A stretch of DNA of 64,000 bases from UBA4733 sp036734945 (GCA_036734945.1 DAIMXP010000026.1:6415-70414), one strand, 5' to 3'; counted from the first letter of the stretch, positions 25,500-34,027 are shown. The notes: generated by a model from the letters alone, not told the origin. Translations and numbers: made by a program.

Positions 25500-26519
25500 T
25501 CACGCCACACAGTCCTTCCCGGCCCGTTTGGCCTCGGCTGCTCGCTGCTCGACGGTCTGGATCAGGCGTTCGACGGTGTGTCCATCCTCCGGAGCCGAGG
25601 CGACGCCGATGGACACCGTAATCGGGATGGACCACTCCACGGTGAGTCGGGCCACGTGGCGGCGCAAGCGATCGGCGATCATGCGCGCATCGTTACGGCC
25701 GGCGCCCTTGAGAATGATGAGATACTCGTCGCCGGAGAGCCAACGCGTCAGGATGTCCCCTTCGCGCAGGCGCTCTCCGAGCAACTGACCGAGATCGCGG
25801 ATCATCTGATTGCCGGCCTCGTAGCCCAACTCGTTGTAGGCACGGAGGTCGTCGCCATCAACCAGCAATACCGAGAAGGACCGCGATACCGGTGATTTCA
25901 GCGCCGCCGTCAGGGCCGACTCGGCGGCACGGTGGTTCGGCAGACCGGAGACCACGTCGGTGTGCGCCTGGATACGGGCTTCGATCAGCAGCGAGAGCGT
26001 CTCGTCGATACGGTTTAGCAGCCGGGGCACGATGCTGCTGACCTCGTTGCCATGGGACACGTCGACTTCCCGGTAGACGGTGGCCAGCAATTCGGCCACG
26101 GAGCCGATCTGTCCGGGATAGGGGACGCCGGCGCCGCGCACGCGTGGCGCGGTTCGGTGGCGACTCTGGTTGACCGGGTGCTCCGCCAGCCCAACATTGA
26201 CGTGTGCCGTCCAACGTTCAGCGTCGGCACCGCCTGCTCCAGGCAGGAAGACCAGAAATTCGTCGCCACCGATGCGATAACAGCGCGTGGTGTCCGGCGC
26301 AGCAGTGAGCATGCTGCGAAGGACCGACGCGAGGGCGCCAACGTATTCGTCTCCGGTCGACCGACCGGCGTCGGCGTTGACGGTGTGCAAGCCGGCAAGG
26401 TCGAGCAGCAGGGCGACGCCGGTGGACGTCTCCAGGATTTCCGGCGCCTCGCGCAGGAAAGCGAAGAAATTCGGGAGGGCTGTCGCTGCGTCTTGCCGCA
26501 ACGTTGCTTCGCTAAGCAC
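25500..26519 (-). CDS. Tandem GGDEF-domain protein
   Basis: A 339-residue cytoplasmic protein with two GGDEF-like modules and no sensor or membrane segment. The first (about 10-115) has an intact RIGGDEFLVF but is compact. The second (about 185-330) has RWLSGDEYLII, in which the first Gly and last Phe are changed, plus normal SIGVASAPEDG. The pair may form an intramolecular catalytic dimer, or one module may be regulatory. Start GTG 26519. It lies upstream of the REC-GAF-GGDEF gene, with a 112-base gap. Confidence 0.87.
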   Translation of the reverse strand: MLSEATLRQDAATALPNFFAFLREAPEILETSTGVALLLDLAGLHTVNADAGRSTGDEYVGALASVLRSMLTAAPDTTRCYRIGGDEFLVFLPGAGGADAERWTAHVNVGLAEHPVNQSRHRTAPRVRGAGVPYPGQIGSVAELLATVYREVDVSHGNEVSSIVPRLLNRIDETLSLLIEARIQAHTDVVSGLPNHRAAESALTAALKSPVSRSFSVLLVDGDDLRAYNELGYEAGNQMIRDLGQLLGERLREGDILTRWLSGDEYLIILKGAGRNDARMIADRLRRHVARLTVEWSIPITVSIGVASAPEDGHTVERLIQTVEQRAAEAKRAGKDCVA

Positions 26520-26698
26520 GAATTGCCTGCTCTTTCGACTGAGACGCGCTGCCTTGCCGCATCATCCCATATTGACGCCGGGTCATGGTATCCCCCATTT
26601 GGGCATCTCCGATATAGGAAGGGGGGGACGAAAAACATTACGAACGCTGCCGGGTTCTGCGGGCTAGCGTCGCGTCACACCCCGCCACGCTTGCGGAC

Positions 26699-26727
26699 GT
26701 GACAACACGCCCTTCGCAGTCTATCCT
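26699..26727 (+). promoter_or_regulatory. Candidate promoter of the Gfo/Idh gene
   Basis: GTGACA at 26699-26704, a 17-base spacer and TATCCT at 26722-26727 precede the start codon by about 55 bases. The -10 match is moderate. Confidence 0.4.
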
Positions 26728-26781
26728 GGTGGACGTTAGGACGGCAACAAGGAAGCCGCCCGACGTGTGAAGGGGAATCGC

Positions 26782-27819
26782 TTGGACCAACTTGGTATCG
26801 GCATCATCGGCACCGGACGTATTGCCAATAGCCACATGCGGGCATTGGCCCAACACGCACCGGCCCGGACGGTGGCCGTGTTCGACGTGCTGGCCGACCG
26901 TGCGCAGGCGTTTGCACAGGAATACGGCATCCCGAACGTGACATCCAATCTGGACGAACTGCTGGCCCGCAAAGACATCGACGCCGTCATTGTCTCGACG
27001 CCGCCGTTTGCGCACACCCAGCCCACGATCGCCGCGCTGCAAGCGGGGAAGCATGTCCTGTGTGAGAAGCCGTTTTCCCTCATCCCGGCGGAGGCCGAAC
27101 AGATGGTGGAAGCGGCCGACCGGAGCGGCCGCTTCCTGGCGGTCTGCTCGGCGCGCTACCGGCACGCAGCCGGGGCCAGGATGGCGCACGAGTTGGCCAG
27201 CGACGGCAGTCTGGGCACGGTGTACCACGCCCGCTCCAGCAGCTTCCGCGTGCGCGGGCGACCGGGGATCGACATGTTCACCGACGCTACCTGGTTTATC
27301 GACCGAGCGCGCGCCGGCGGCGGCGCGCTGATCGACATTGGCGTCTACCAGATCGACTTGCTGCTCTGGATGTTGGGTAACCCACGGGTCACCTCCGTGC
27401 TGGCCACGACGTACCAGGGCATCGGTGACCCGGCGCCGGCCGGCGTGGTGCAAACCGTCGAAGACAGCGCCATGGTCACATTCCGCTGCGCCAACGGCGC
27501 GTCCGCCGTCCTGGAGATTGCCTGGGCCTCCAACATTGCCGGCGCCAACGCCTTCCTCGTGCTGGGTACGGAAGCCGGGCTGCGGCTCAACCCGCTGGTG
27601 AAGATCACCGCCGGTCCCGATCGCAAGCCGGTGGAGGAACGTTTGCTGGGCGAAGAGGCGCCGGAAGGTCGTTCCTTCAACCTGGTCTCCACACGGTTCG
27701 TGGACGACGTACTGGCCGGCCGCCAGCCCTGGACACCGGGCCGCGAAGCGCTAGAAGTGACGCGCGTGATCGACGCCGCCTATCGCTCCGCCGCTGCAGG
27801 GAAGGCCGTGGAGTTGTAG
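26782..27819 (+). CDS. Gfo/Idh/MocA family oxidoreductase
   Basis: A 345-residue NAD(P)-dependent oxidoreductase, with GIIGTGRIANSHMRAL at the N-terminus, STPPFAHTQPTIAAL, the active-site Lys in VLCEKPFSL, and GGALIDIGVYQIDLLLWMLG in the substrate domain. The likely start is TTG 26782, five bases after AAGGGGA; GTG 26767 overlaps that site. The substrate is a sugar or cyclitol, not further defined. It converges on a sugar-phosphate-isomerase-like gene, with a 110-bp palindromic repeat between them. Confidence 0.9.
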   Translation: MDQLGIGIIGTGRIANSHMRALAQHAPARTVAVFDVLADRAQAFAQEYGIPNVTSNLDELLARKDIDAVIVSTPPFAHTQPTIAALQAGKHVLCEKPFSLIPAEAEQMVEAADRSGRFLAVCSARYRHAAGARMAHELASDGSLGTVYHARSSSFRVRGRPGIDMFTDATWFIDRARAGGGALIDIGVYQIDLLLWMLGNPRVTSVLATTYQGIGDPAPAGVVQTVEDSAMVTFRCANGASAVLEIAWASNIAGANAFLVLGTEAGLRLNPLVKITAGPDRKPVEERLLGEEAPEGRSFNLVSTRFVDDVLAGRQPWTPGREALEVTRVIDAAYRSAAAGKAVEL

Positions 27820-27824
27820 GGGGA

Positions 27825-27934
27825 CCCGGCGACTGAAGTCGCGGGCTGCCCACGAGCAAAGCCGCCCTTCGGCGGCTGGACCAGTCCGCGCAGGCGGACT
27901 TCGCATTCTGTAGCCCGCGACTTCAGTCGCCGGG
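27825..27934. repeat. 110-bp palindromic element with 23-bp inverted ends
   Basis: Ends 27825-27847 and 27912-27934 are perfect 23-bp inverted repeats (core GGCGACTGAAGTCGCGGGCT). Two internal hairpins lie at 27860-27877 (AGCCGCCCTTCGGCGGCT) and 27883-27900 (AGTCCGCGCAGGCGGACT). It fills the space between two convergent genes. The element at 31352-31454 has the same design and sequence family. It may be a MITE or REP-type element also used as a bidirectional terminator. Confidence 0.85.
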
Positions 27935-27939
27935 GGTTC

Positions 27940-28761
27940 TCAGCTCAGCTCCCCCAGCAACTTTCGCACGTGGGCAGCGCTGCGGCGGACTGCTTCGGTC
28001 GGGTCAGCCTTGCCTTCGTATTCGATTGACAGGTAGCCGGCGTAGTGGCTTTCCTTGAGGATGCGGAAGATCTGGGCAAGGTCGATCGTGCCGTCGCCGA
28101 GCGGCACGTTTTCGCGACGGCTATTCCCCTCCGTCGGCGTCGGGCCAAGGTCCTTGAGGTGGACGTGGGTCACATAGGGTGCGAGGGAGCGCGTGGCAGC
28201 GACGGGGTCGTCACCCACACCGACGAAGTTACCGACATCCAGAATGAGGCGCAATGCTGGTGAATTGACAGCTTCCAGCACCTGACGCACCTCCGCTGCG
28301 GTCCCCGGCAGGCCGCCGTGGTTCTCAATGCCGAGTACCACGCCCTGGCTTTGCGCGTAGGCGGCGCTGGCGCCAAGGTTGTCGATGGCGAGGTCCAGGG
28401 CTTCAGCCGGAGACATGGCGCCGGCCCTGGGCCGGGATCCGCCAAAGACGCGCAGCACCGGCGCGCCGAGCCTCGCTGCCGTATCGATGCCGTCACGCAC
28501 CATCTGCATTTGTGTTGCCCGCGCCGATGCCTCGGCTTGGACGAAGTTGTTGCCGACAGCGTAGGCGGCCAGCGTCAGCCGGTTGCGTTGCAGCCACTCC
28601 GGCGCCTTTGCCATCTCAGCGGCCTGGTCGGTCCAATAGTAGGAGAGGAGATCGACGCCGTCTAGGCCAAGTTCGCCGCAGTAGTCGAGGAAGCCCTCGA
28701 TGCCGATTTCTCCGGCGCGCGCCTGCCGGTTGAAGCTATACATCGTGCAGCCAGGTTTCAT
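27940..28761 (-). CDS. Sugar phosphate isomerase/epimerase (xylose isomerase-like TIM barrel)
   Basis: A 273-residue AP-endonuclease-2-type TIM barrel. Metal-ligand positions are visible as Glu in GIENHGG, Asp in LILDVGNF, His in VTHVHLKD and Glu in SIEYEGKAD. Members interconvert ketoses or act on inositol derivatives, and they often accompany Gfo/Idh enzymes, as here. The exact substrate is not evident. The start ATG 28761 is followed by MKPGCTMYSF. No signal peptide. Confidence 0.88.
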   Translation of the reverse strand: MKPGCTMYSFNRQARAGEIGIEGFLDYCGELGLDGVDLLSYYWTDQAAEMAKAPEWLQRNRLTLAAYAVGNNFVQAEASARATQMQMVRDGIDTAARLGAPVLRVFGGSRPRAGAMSPAEALDLAIDNLGASAAYAQSQGVVLGIENHGGLPGTAAEVRQVLEAVNSPALRLILDVGNFVGVGDDPVAATRSLAPYVTHVHLKDLGPTPTEGNSRRENVPLGDGTIDLAQIFRILKESHYAGYLSIEYEGKADPTEAVRRSAAHVRKLLGELS

Positions 28762-28860
28762 TTAACGTCTCCATGTCACCGTCAACACGCTGATAGTAGC
28801 ACCCGGAGGTTCGGGATCTCGCAGGAGTGATTGGGAAGTACCCGAACTGCCCGTTCCGGC

Positions 28861-28890
28861 TTGACACTGCTCCGGCGGCAACCGTATAGT
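28861..28890 (+). promoter_or_regulatory. Promoter of the permease/ChrB-N operon
   Basis: TTGACA at 28861-28866, an 18-base spacer and TATAGT at 28885-28890 form a strong sigma-70-type promoter about 90 bases ahead of the membrane protein gene. The long leader, 28897-28982, holds no feature I recognise. Confidence 0.7.
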
Positions 28891-28982
28891 GCAGGTGTTG
28901 TACAAGCGTGTCATTGCAGCAGGTGTGTATTTCGGGGCTCCGCGCGATGGCAGGCGTCCGCATATTGAAAGGATGAGGACAC

Positions 28983-29819
28983 ATGGGTGCCGCAATAAGT
29001 CTGGTGGCGGCGTCATTCCTTGCCTCGTCGGTGGAGATGGTGGAGGCGCTCACCATCGTGCTGGCGGTGGGTGTCACGCGCGGCTGGCGGTCGGCCAACA
29101 TTGGCGTGGTGGCCGCGTTGGCGGCGCTGGCCGTGGTCATCGCGATTCTGGGCCCTGCCATCAACAATATTCCGATTGTTGCCTTGCGGGTAATCGTCGG
29201 TGGCGTGCTCCTGGTCTTCGGTTTGCAGTGGCTGCGCAAGGCAATTCTGCGGGCGAGCGGTTACAAGGCATTACATGATGAGGAGGCGATCTACCAGAAG
29301 CAGGTGACGGCAGCTCAGGCAGCCGGTACACAGGTTCGAGCTGGTATGGACTGGTACGCCTTCACGCTCTGCTTCAAAGGTGTCTTCCTGGAAGGCATGG
29401 AGGTTGCCTTCATTGTTATCACCTTTGGGACGACGGCGGCATACGGGACCGGCAAGGTTGTTGCCGGCGCGCCAACCTTGCCCGGCATTCAGTTGGCCGC
29501 TGCCGGGGCGGCAGCGGCGATTATTCTGGTCGGCATCGCCGGGGTCATGGTGCATCAGCCCTTGAGCAAGGTGCCCGAGAACTGGCTGAAATACGCCGTC
29601 GGCATCCTCTTGACTACCTTCGGCACCTTCTGGAGCACCCAGGGCGCCATCGGCATCGCCACGAAGGTCAACGGTTCGGACTGGGAGTGGCCGCTTCAGG
29701 ATGGCGCTCTCCTCGCCATTCTTTTGGTCTACCTCCTGTGTTCGTTCGGCATGGTGGCGCTCTTGCGCCGCAGGAATCAAAGCGTGCCGGTGCGACCGGC
29801 CGTGGCCGTCCATTCGTAG
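28983..29819 (+). CDS. Membrane protein of COG4280/iron-permease-like type
   Basis: A 278-residue integral membrane protein with about seven hydrophobic helices. It looks internally repeated: helix 1 has SVEMVEALTIVLAVG (E18, E21) and the helix near 130-150 has FLEGMEVAFIVITFG (E137, E140). Paired E-X-X-E motifs in a duplicated fold recall FTR1/OFeT iron permeases (REXXE) and the UPF0016 manganese/calcium transporters. A divalent or trivalent metal substrate is inferred. It heads a three-gene operon with a small membrane protein and a ChrB-N protein. ATG 28983 has AAAGGATGAGG upstream. Confidence 0.72.
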   Translation: MGAAISLVAASFLASSVEMVEALTIVLAVGVTRGWRSANIGVVAALAALAVVIAILGPAINNIPIVALRVIVGGVLLVFGLQWLRKAILRASGYKALHDEEAIYQKQVTAAQAAGTQVRAGMDWYAFTLCFKGVFLEGMEVAFIVITFGTTAAYGTGKVVAGAPTLPGIQLAAAGAAAAIILVGIAGVMVHQPLSKVPENWLKYAVGILLTTFGTFWSTQGAIGIATKVNGSDWEWPLQDGALLAILLVYLLCSFGMVALLRRRNQSVPVRPAVAVHS

Positions 29820-29840
29820 CGAGTGAGAGAGGGGTTGCCA

Positions 29841-30047
29841 GTGCGCTTCATCACGGCGTTTTTCGCCTTCTGGTACGACTTTATTATTGGTGACGATTGG
29901 ACGGTGGCCGCTGGTGTGGTGATCGCTTTGATCGTTACGGGTTTGTTGGTCCTTGGCGGCTTGACGGCCTGGTGGCTCATGCCGATCGTGGTCCTCGTAT
30001 TGCTGGCCGCCTCCGTGCAGCGAGTCGCGCGATCGTCCGGGGCGTAG
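29841..30047 (+). CDS. Small two-helix membrane protein
   Basis: A 68-residue protein with two hydrophobic helices (VAAGVVIALIVTGLLVLGG and a WWLMPIVVLVLLAAS segment) and a basic C-terminus. It is not recognised by family. GTG 29841 follows GAGAGGGG at a normal distance; an in-frame start at 29823 is too close to the previous stop codon. Its position between the permease-like and ChrB-N genes suggests an accessory subunit. Confidence 0.6.
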   Translation: MRFITAFFAFWYDFIIGDDWTVAAGVVIALIVTGLLVLGGLTAWWLMPIVVLVLLAASVQRVARSSGA

Positions 30048-30090
30048 GGACGGGCAGATTGCTGGCCACCGTACGAGCAGTGTGCGCTGA

Positions 30091-30669
30091 ATGACGGCAA
30101 CAAGTGGCGAGTTGGTCCCAGGCCAGGACTGGATGCTCCTCGTCTATCGCGTGCCATCGGAGCCGTCGAACAATCGCGTCTCGGTGTGGCGTGAACTGAA
30201 GCGTCTAGGTGTGCTGTACCTGCAACAATGCGTCTGCATTGTCCCCGCCTTTGCGGATTGCGTGCAGGGCGTGGAGGCTGTAACGGTGCGAATCGAGGCG
30301 CTGCGTGGCACCTACAACCTGTTCCGCATCGCTGAACTTGAGGCGGCGGAACAGGAGCGCCTGCGGGTTGGGTTCCGTCAACTCTCAGCCAAGGAATATG
30401 CCGAAATCATCGAAGAGTGCCAGACCAAGTTTGCCAAAGAGATCGAGTTTGAGCGCTTCCGCCAGAACTTCACCTATGAAGAGGCGGAGGAGATCCGCGA
30501 GGACCTTGAGAAGATTCGCCGCTGGTTCACGCGGGTGACGGACCGCGACTGGTTCGATGCCGGTTTACGCAGCCAGGTTGCCGCTGAACTGCAGCAATGC
30601 GAAGGGTTGCTGGAGGAGTTTGAGCAGGAGGTCTACCGTCGCGCCGGTGACGACCAGCCGGTGGGGTAG
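30091..30669 (+). CDS. ChrB N-terminal domain protein
   Basis: A 192-residue protein matching the ChrB N-terminal domain: WMLLVYRVPSEPSNNRVSVW, then ELKRLGVLYLQQCVCIVP, followed by a long charged helical region (EYAEIIEECQTKFAKEIEFE). ChrB acts as a chromate-responsive regulator in chromate-resistance operons. The C-terminal catalytic or exported half of full ChrB is missing, so this is a stand-alone N-domain. Its link with a membrane permease suggests metal or oxyanion sensing. No chrA transporter is nearby. Start ATG 30091. Confidence 0.82.
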   Translation: MTATSGELVPGQDWMLLVYRVPSEPSNNRVSVWRELKRLGVLYLQQCVCIVPAFADCVQGVEAVTVRIEALRGTYNLFRIAELEAAEQERLRVGFRQLSAKEYAEIIEECQTKFAKEIEFERFRQNFTYEEAEEIREDLEKIRRWFTRVTDRDWFDAGLRSQVAAELQQCEGLLEEFEQEVYRRAGDDQPVG

Positions 30670-30740
30670 GCAGCGCCGCCCCGCCGCCTTTGCTCTCAGG
30701 AGGCGTCCGACCTGGCCGGTCATTGCGGCTTCCCGAACAG

Positions 30741-30749
30741 TGGTATAAT
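30741..30749 (+). promoter_or_regulatory. Extended -10 promoter of greA
   Basis: TGGTATAAT contains a perfect TATAAT (30744-30749) with the TG extension. A weak TTGCGG lies 15 bases further upstream at 30723-30728. The transcript would have a leader of about 105 bases containing a GGCTGGACGTTGTCCAGTC hairpin near 30820-30838. Confidence 0.7.
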
Positions 30750-30862
30750 TGGATGCACACCGAGCTATGGGCTATGCCTGGCTCCACCGGGTCTGCGCCC
30801 TTGTCCTGGGGCCTGCCGGCTGGACGTTGTCCAGTCGGTTTTGATTTTGTCGAGGGATGGTA

Positions 30863-31336
30863 ATGGCAGAACACCGCACGACCGACCGCTTCCTGACGCC
30901 GGAGGGCCTCAAGAACTTGAAGGCGGAACTTGAACACTTGAAAACAGCCCGCCGCGCTGAGGTAGCGGAAATGATCCGCGAGGCGCGTGAAGGCGGCGAC
31001 ATCTCGGAGAGTGCCGCCTACGAGGATGCCAAACAGCAGCAAGCCTTTGTGGAAGGGCAGATCTCCGATCTGGAGCGGCTGCTGAAAGAGGCAGTCGTCA
31101 TCGAGAATCGTCACAACGGCACCGTCAACCTGGGTTCGCGGGTGACGATTGAGATGGCCGACGGCCGCCGCGCCGACTATGTGATTGTTGGCTCCCACGA
31201 GGCGTCACCACGTGAAGGACGCATTTCCAACGAGAGTCCGGTCGGCAAGGCGCTCCTCAACCGTGGCATTGGCGACAGCGTGCCCGTCGAGACACCCAGC
31301 GGCAAGATCAACTACACGATTATTAGCGTTGATTAG
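30863..31336 (+). CDS. greA: Transcription elongation factor GreA
   Basis: GreA enters the RNA polymerase secondary channel and stimulates cleavage of backtracked RNA. The 157-residue protein has the N-terminal coiled coil with LTPEGLKNLKAELEHLK, the acidic tip EGGDISESAAYEDAK, and the C-terminal FKBP-like domain with NLGSRVTIEM, SPVGKALLNRGIGD and an ISVD end. ATG 30863 is preferred over 30857 because GAGGG lies six bases upstream. Monocistronic, with its own promoter. Confidence 0.96.
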   Translation: MAEHRTTDRFLTPEGLKNLKAELEHLKTARRAEVAEMIREAREGGDISESAAYEDAKQQQAFVEGQISDLERLLKEAVVIENRHNGTVNLGSRVTIEMADGRRADYVIVGSHEASPREGRISNESPVGKALLNRGIGDSVPVETPSGKINYTIISVD

Positions 31337-31351
31337 TGGTGCAGGTTGCCC

Positions 31352-31454
31352 GGCGACTGAAGTCGCGGCTACCGCGAGCGAAGCCCGCCTACGCGGGCTG
31401 GGAACGAGTCCGCGTAGGCGGACTTTGCGGCTTGTAGCCGCGACTTTAGTCGCC
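31352..31454. repeat. 103-bp palindromic element related to the one at 27825
   Basis: Arms 31352-31371 and 31435-31454 are 20-bp inverted repeats with one mismatch (core GGCGACTGAAGTCGCGGCTA). Internal hairpins AGCCCGCCTACGCGGGCT (31382-31399) and AGTCCGCGTAGGCGGACT (31407-31424) correspond to those of the other copy; the first has several base changes on both sides of the stem. It also sits between convergent genes, greA and the TIM-barrel gene. Confidence 0.85.
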
Positions 31455-31485
31455 AGGCGTGGGTCGCCGGGCGTCGGTCGCCAGG

Positions 31486-32295
31486 CTAGGCTGCCTGCGT
31501 GCTGATGTGGCCGAGGATCAGGTCGCGCGATTTGGCGATGCCTTCGTACTCGTCGCCTTTACCCTCGTATTCGATCGAGAGTGGGCCGTTGAAGCCGCTC
31601 TGGGCCACCAGGCGCATGCAGAGGTCGTAGTCGTAGGCCGTCTGCTTGCCCTGTTCGTCAAAGTCGAGCGTCTTGGCATGCACCACCGCGGCCATCGGCA
31701 GCATCAGTTGCAGCCCTTCGTAGCGCGTGGCCGGATCGAAGTTGCCGAAGTCGGGGAGCAAACGGAACCAGTTGCTGTTGACCCCCTGCACGATTTTGGC
31801 GATGTTCGCCGGGTCGGCGGAGATGCTGCCGTGATTCTCCATGAGTATCTTGCAATTGATCATCTTGCCATAGGAGACCAGCGTGCGGTAGCTGTTGATG
31901 GTGGTCTGGAGGTCAAACTGCCCCTCCGGCTGCCGTCCGCTGTTGACGCGCACCGCCGGAATGCCGATGTAGGCGGCGGCGTCGATCCATTGCATGATCA
32001 ACCGGATATCCGCTTCGCGCTTGATCGGGTCAACCTGGGAGATGTTGCCGACGTCGATCGGCATGGTGATGGCGCGTACGTTGTAGCGGCTCAGCGTGGC
32101 CTTGATGCTATCCAGGTACTTGTGCTTGAAGGAGTCGAAGTGCGTCTGACAGAGTTCCACCTGGCCGATGCCGTAGCGCTCGCGCGTGATACGGATGAAG
32201 TCGAGCAGGGAGATCGGCGTCTCGGCCGGCGCCTTCCCCCGCATGGGGAGATGACGGTGCAGACTCCAACTACAGAGCGCGAGGGTATATGCCAC
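31486..32295 (-). CDS. Sugar phosphate isomerase/epimerase-like TIM barrel
   Basis: A 269-residue xylose-isomerase-like TIM barrel. Metal-ligand candidates are Glu in LMENHGS, Asp in LLPDFGNFD, His in VVHAKTLDFD and Glu in SIEYEGKGDEYEG. It differs clearly from the TIM barrel at 27940, so they are not recent duplicates. GTG 32295 is chosen because GGAGG lies five bases upstream; the longer frame to 32334 starts with an Arg/Trp-rich stretch. The gene is downstream of rhamnulokinase on the same strand, which suggests deoxysugar metabolism. It is too short to be a standard L-rhamnose isomerase. Confidence 0.85.
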   Translation of the reverse strand: MAYTLALCSWSLHRHLPMRGKAPAETPISLLDFIRITRERYGIGQVELCQTHFDSFKHKYLDSIKATLSRYNVRAITMPIDVGNISQVDPIKREADIRLIMQWIDAAAYIGIPAVRVNSGRQPEGQFDLQTTINSYRTLVSYGKMINCKILMENHGSISADPANIAKIVQGVNSNWFRLLPDFGNFDPATRYEGLQLMLPMAAVVHAKTLDFDEQGKQTAYDYDLCMRLVAQSGFNGPLSIEYEGKGDEYEGIAKSRDLILGHISTQAA

Positions 32296-32460
32296 AACAT
32301 CCTCCAGGCCGCGCCAGCGTCGGCGGGCGGGCAAACTATAACGTCCAGATGGTTAGGATGGTACGGAGCGGTCGGGTTGGATGTCAAATGGGCATCGCTG
32401 CCATCTGAGAGGTGTGTTCGTTGCTACTGTCCGGCGCACATCGAGTATGGTGGCAGGCCC

Positions 32461-32507
32461 CCTCCGGCTCGCACCGCTCGCCAGGTTCCCCCGTGCGCGG
32501 GGGAACC
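32461..32507. repeat. Hairpin repeat, copy 1
   Basis: CCTCCGGCTCGCACCGCTCG is followed by a perfect 9-bp stem, GGTTCCCCC and GGGGGAACC, at 32484-32507. The same unit with changes is at 35828-35874. It lies just past the end of the rhamnulokinase gene but has no T-run, so it is probably a REP-type element rather than a classical terminator. Confidence 0.65.
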
Positions 32508-32527
32508 GATCGTGCAGTCTGAAAGAG

Positions 32528-34027
32528 TCATTCGCTTCCTATGCTGATTCGTTCAGTGATGCGCGCAAAGGCGTCATCCCACCGCACCGCCCCATCCAGA
32601 TTCGGCTCGTAGCGTTGTACTTCGACCGACGCGGCGATCGCCCCGCGACCGGCGGCGAGGTCCGGCAGGTGGCCGGCGGTGATGGCCTGGACCAGGATGT
32701 TGCCGAGGGCGGTGGCTTCTACCGGGCCTGCGACAACAGGCCGGCCGCAGGCGTCGGCGGTGAACTGGCAGAGCAGTTGATTCTGGCTTCCTCCGCCGAC
32801 AATGCGGATTGTCTCGACCTGGCGGCCGGCCAGTCGTTCCAATACTTCCAGCACCATTCGATATTTCAAGGCGATGCTCTCCAGGCAGCAACGGACGATC
32901 ATACCAACATCGTCTGGGACATGTTCGCCGTGTTGCCGGCAAGAGGCGCGGATGGCAGCCGGCATGTCGGTCGGGTGCAGAAACGCTGGCGCATCGGGAT
33001 CGATCAGGCTGCGCAAGGACGGAGCCATCCCGGCCAGGGCCAGTAGCTCTTCCCAGGGGTACTGCTGACCGTCTTGCTGCCAGCGGCGTTGGCACTCCTG
33101 CACCAGCCAGAGGCCGGTGACGTTCTTCAGCAGCCGGATCGTGCCGTAGACGCCTCCTTCGTTGGTGACGTTGCTCGCCCGTGCTGCATCGTTGACGATG
33201 GGTGCGCGTACCTCCAGACCGACCAGGCTCCAGGTACCGCTGCTGATGTAGGCGCTGCGGTCGTCCAGACCCGGTATGGCGGCAACGGCGCTGGCCGTGT
33301 CGTGGGTGCCGGGAGCGAATATCGGGGTACCGCTGCTCAGCCCGGCGGCGGCGGCGACCTCCGGCAGCAGGGCGCCGAGCTGCGACCCGGCCTCGACGAG
33401 GGGTGGCAGGAGGCCGGCGGGTAGCCCAAGCTGAGCAAGCATGTCGGTCGCCCATGTCCGGGTCCGGCAGTCGAGCATCTGCGTGGTGGTCGCGTTTGTG
33501 TATTCCGCTACCTTGCGGCCGGTGAGCCAGTAACCGAGCAGGTCGGGCATCAGCAGGAGCGTCTCGGCCGCAGCGAGTTGCGGATCACCGCTACCCTGCA
33601 TGCTGGCTAACTGGTAGAGCGTGTTGAAAGGCAACTGTTGGATGCCGGTGCGCGCAAAGACCTCGGTCCAGGGCAGCCGCGCAAACACCTGCGCCGCCAC
33701 GCCGTCGGTACGCTGGTCGCGGTAATGGTAGGGATTGCCGAGCAAGCGGCCTTTTCCATCCAGCAGGCCATAGTCGACAGCCCAGCTATCGATACCGATG
33801 CCGGCCAGCGGCGCGTCGTAGGCGGCGGCGTAGCGAGCAAGGCCGGCCAGCAGTTCCTGCCAGAGGCGCAGTACATCCCAATGGAGGTGGCCGAGGACGA
33901 CAACGCCGCCGTTGGCAAAGCGGTGCAGTTCCTGCAAGCCGAAGCGGTTGCCGTCCCAGCGACCCAGCAGGACCCTTCCGCTGGAAGCCCCCAGATCCAC
34001 CGCCAGAAAGTTCTTGCTCGCTGCCAT
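32528..34027 (-). CDS. rhaB: Rhamnulokinase (FGGY carbohydrate kinase)
   Basis: RhaB phosphorylates L-rhamnulose to L-rhamnulose 1-phosphate. The 499-residue FGGY kinase has an N-terminal phosphate-binding VDLGASSGRVLLG (10-22), the GIDSWAVDYGLLD block typical of rhamnulokinases, PGTHDTASAVAAIP, YISSGTWSLVG, and the C-terminal IRIVGGGSQNQLLCQFTAD motif. The rhamnulokinase subfamily is supported by the ASSGR and SWAVDYG motifs. The next pathway step is encoded at 43203 on the same strand. The isomerase step is not recognised in the window. Confidence 0.92.
   Translation of the reverse strand: MAASKNFLAVDLGASSGRVLLGRWDGNRFGLQELHRFANGGVVVLGHLHWDVLRLWQELLAGLARYAAAYDAPLAGIGIDSWAVDYGLLDGKGRLLGNPYHYRDQRTDGVAAQVFARLPWTEVFARTGIQQLPFNTLYQLASMQGSGDPQLAAAETLLLMPDLLGYWLTGRKVAEYTNATTTQMLDCRTRTWATDMLAQLGLPAGLLPPLVEAGSQLGALLPEVAAAAGLSSGTPIFAPGTHDTASAVAAIPGLDDRSAYISSGTWSLVGLEVRAPIVNDAARASNVTNEGGVYGTIRLLKNVTGLWLVQECQRRWQQDGQQYPWEELLALAGMAPSLRSLIDPDAPAFLHPTDMPAAIRASCRQHGEHVPDDVGMIVRCCLESIALKYRMVLEVLERLAGRQVETIRIVGGGSQNQLLCQFTADACGRPVVAGPVEATALGNILVQAITAGHLPDLAAGRGAIAASVEVQRYEPNLDGAVRWDDAFARITERISIGSE

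Noticed and set aside
31486..32295. L-rhamnose isomerase assignment for the TIM barrel downstream of rhamnulokinase
   Set aside because: The protein has about 269 residues, while known RhaA/RhaI enzymes exceed 400, and the motifs fit the general sugar-phosphate isomerase/epimerase family.
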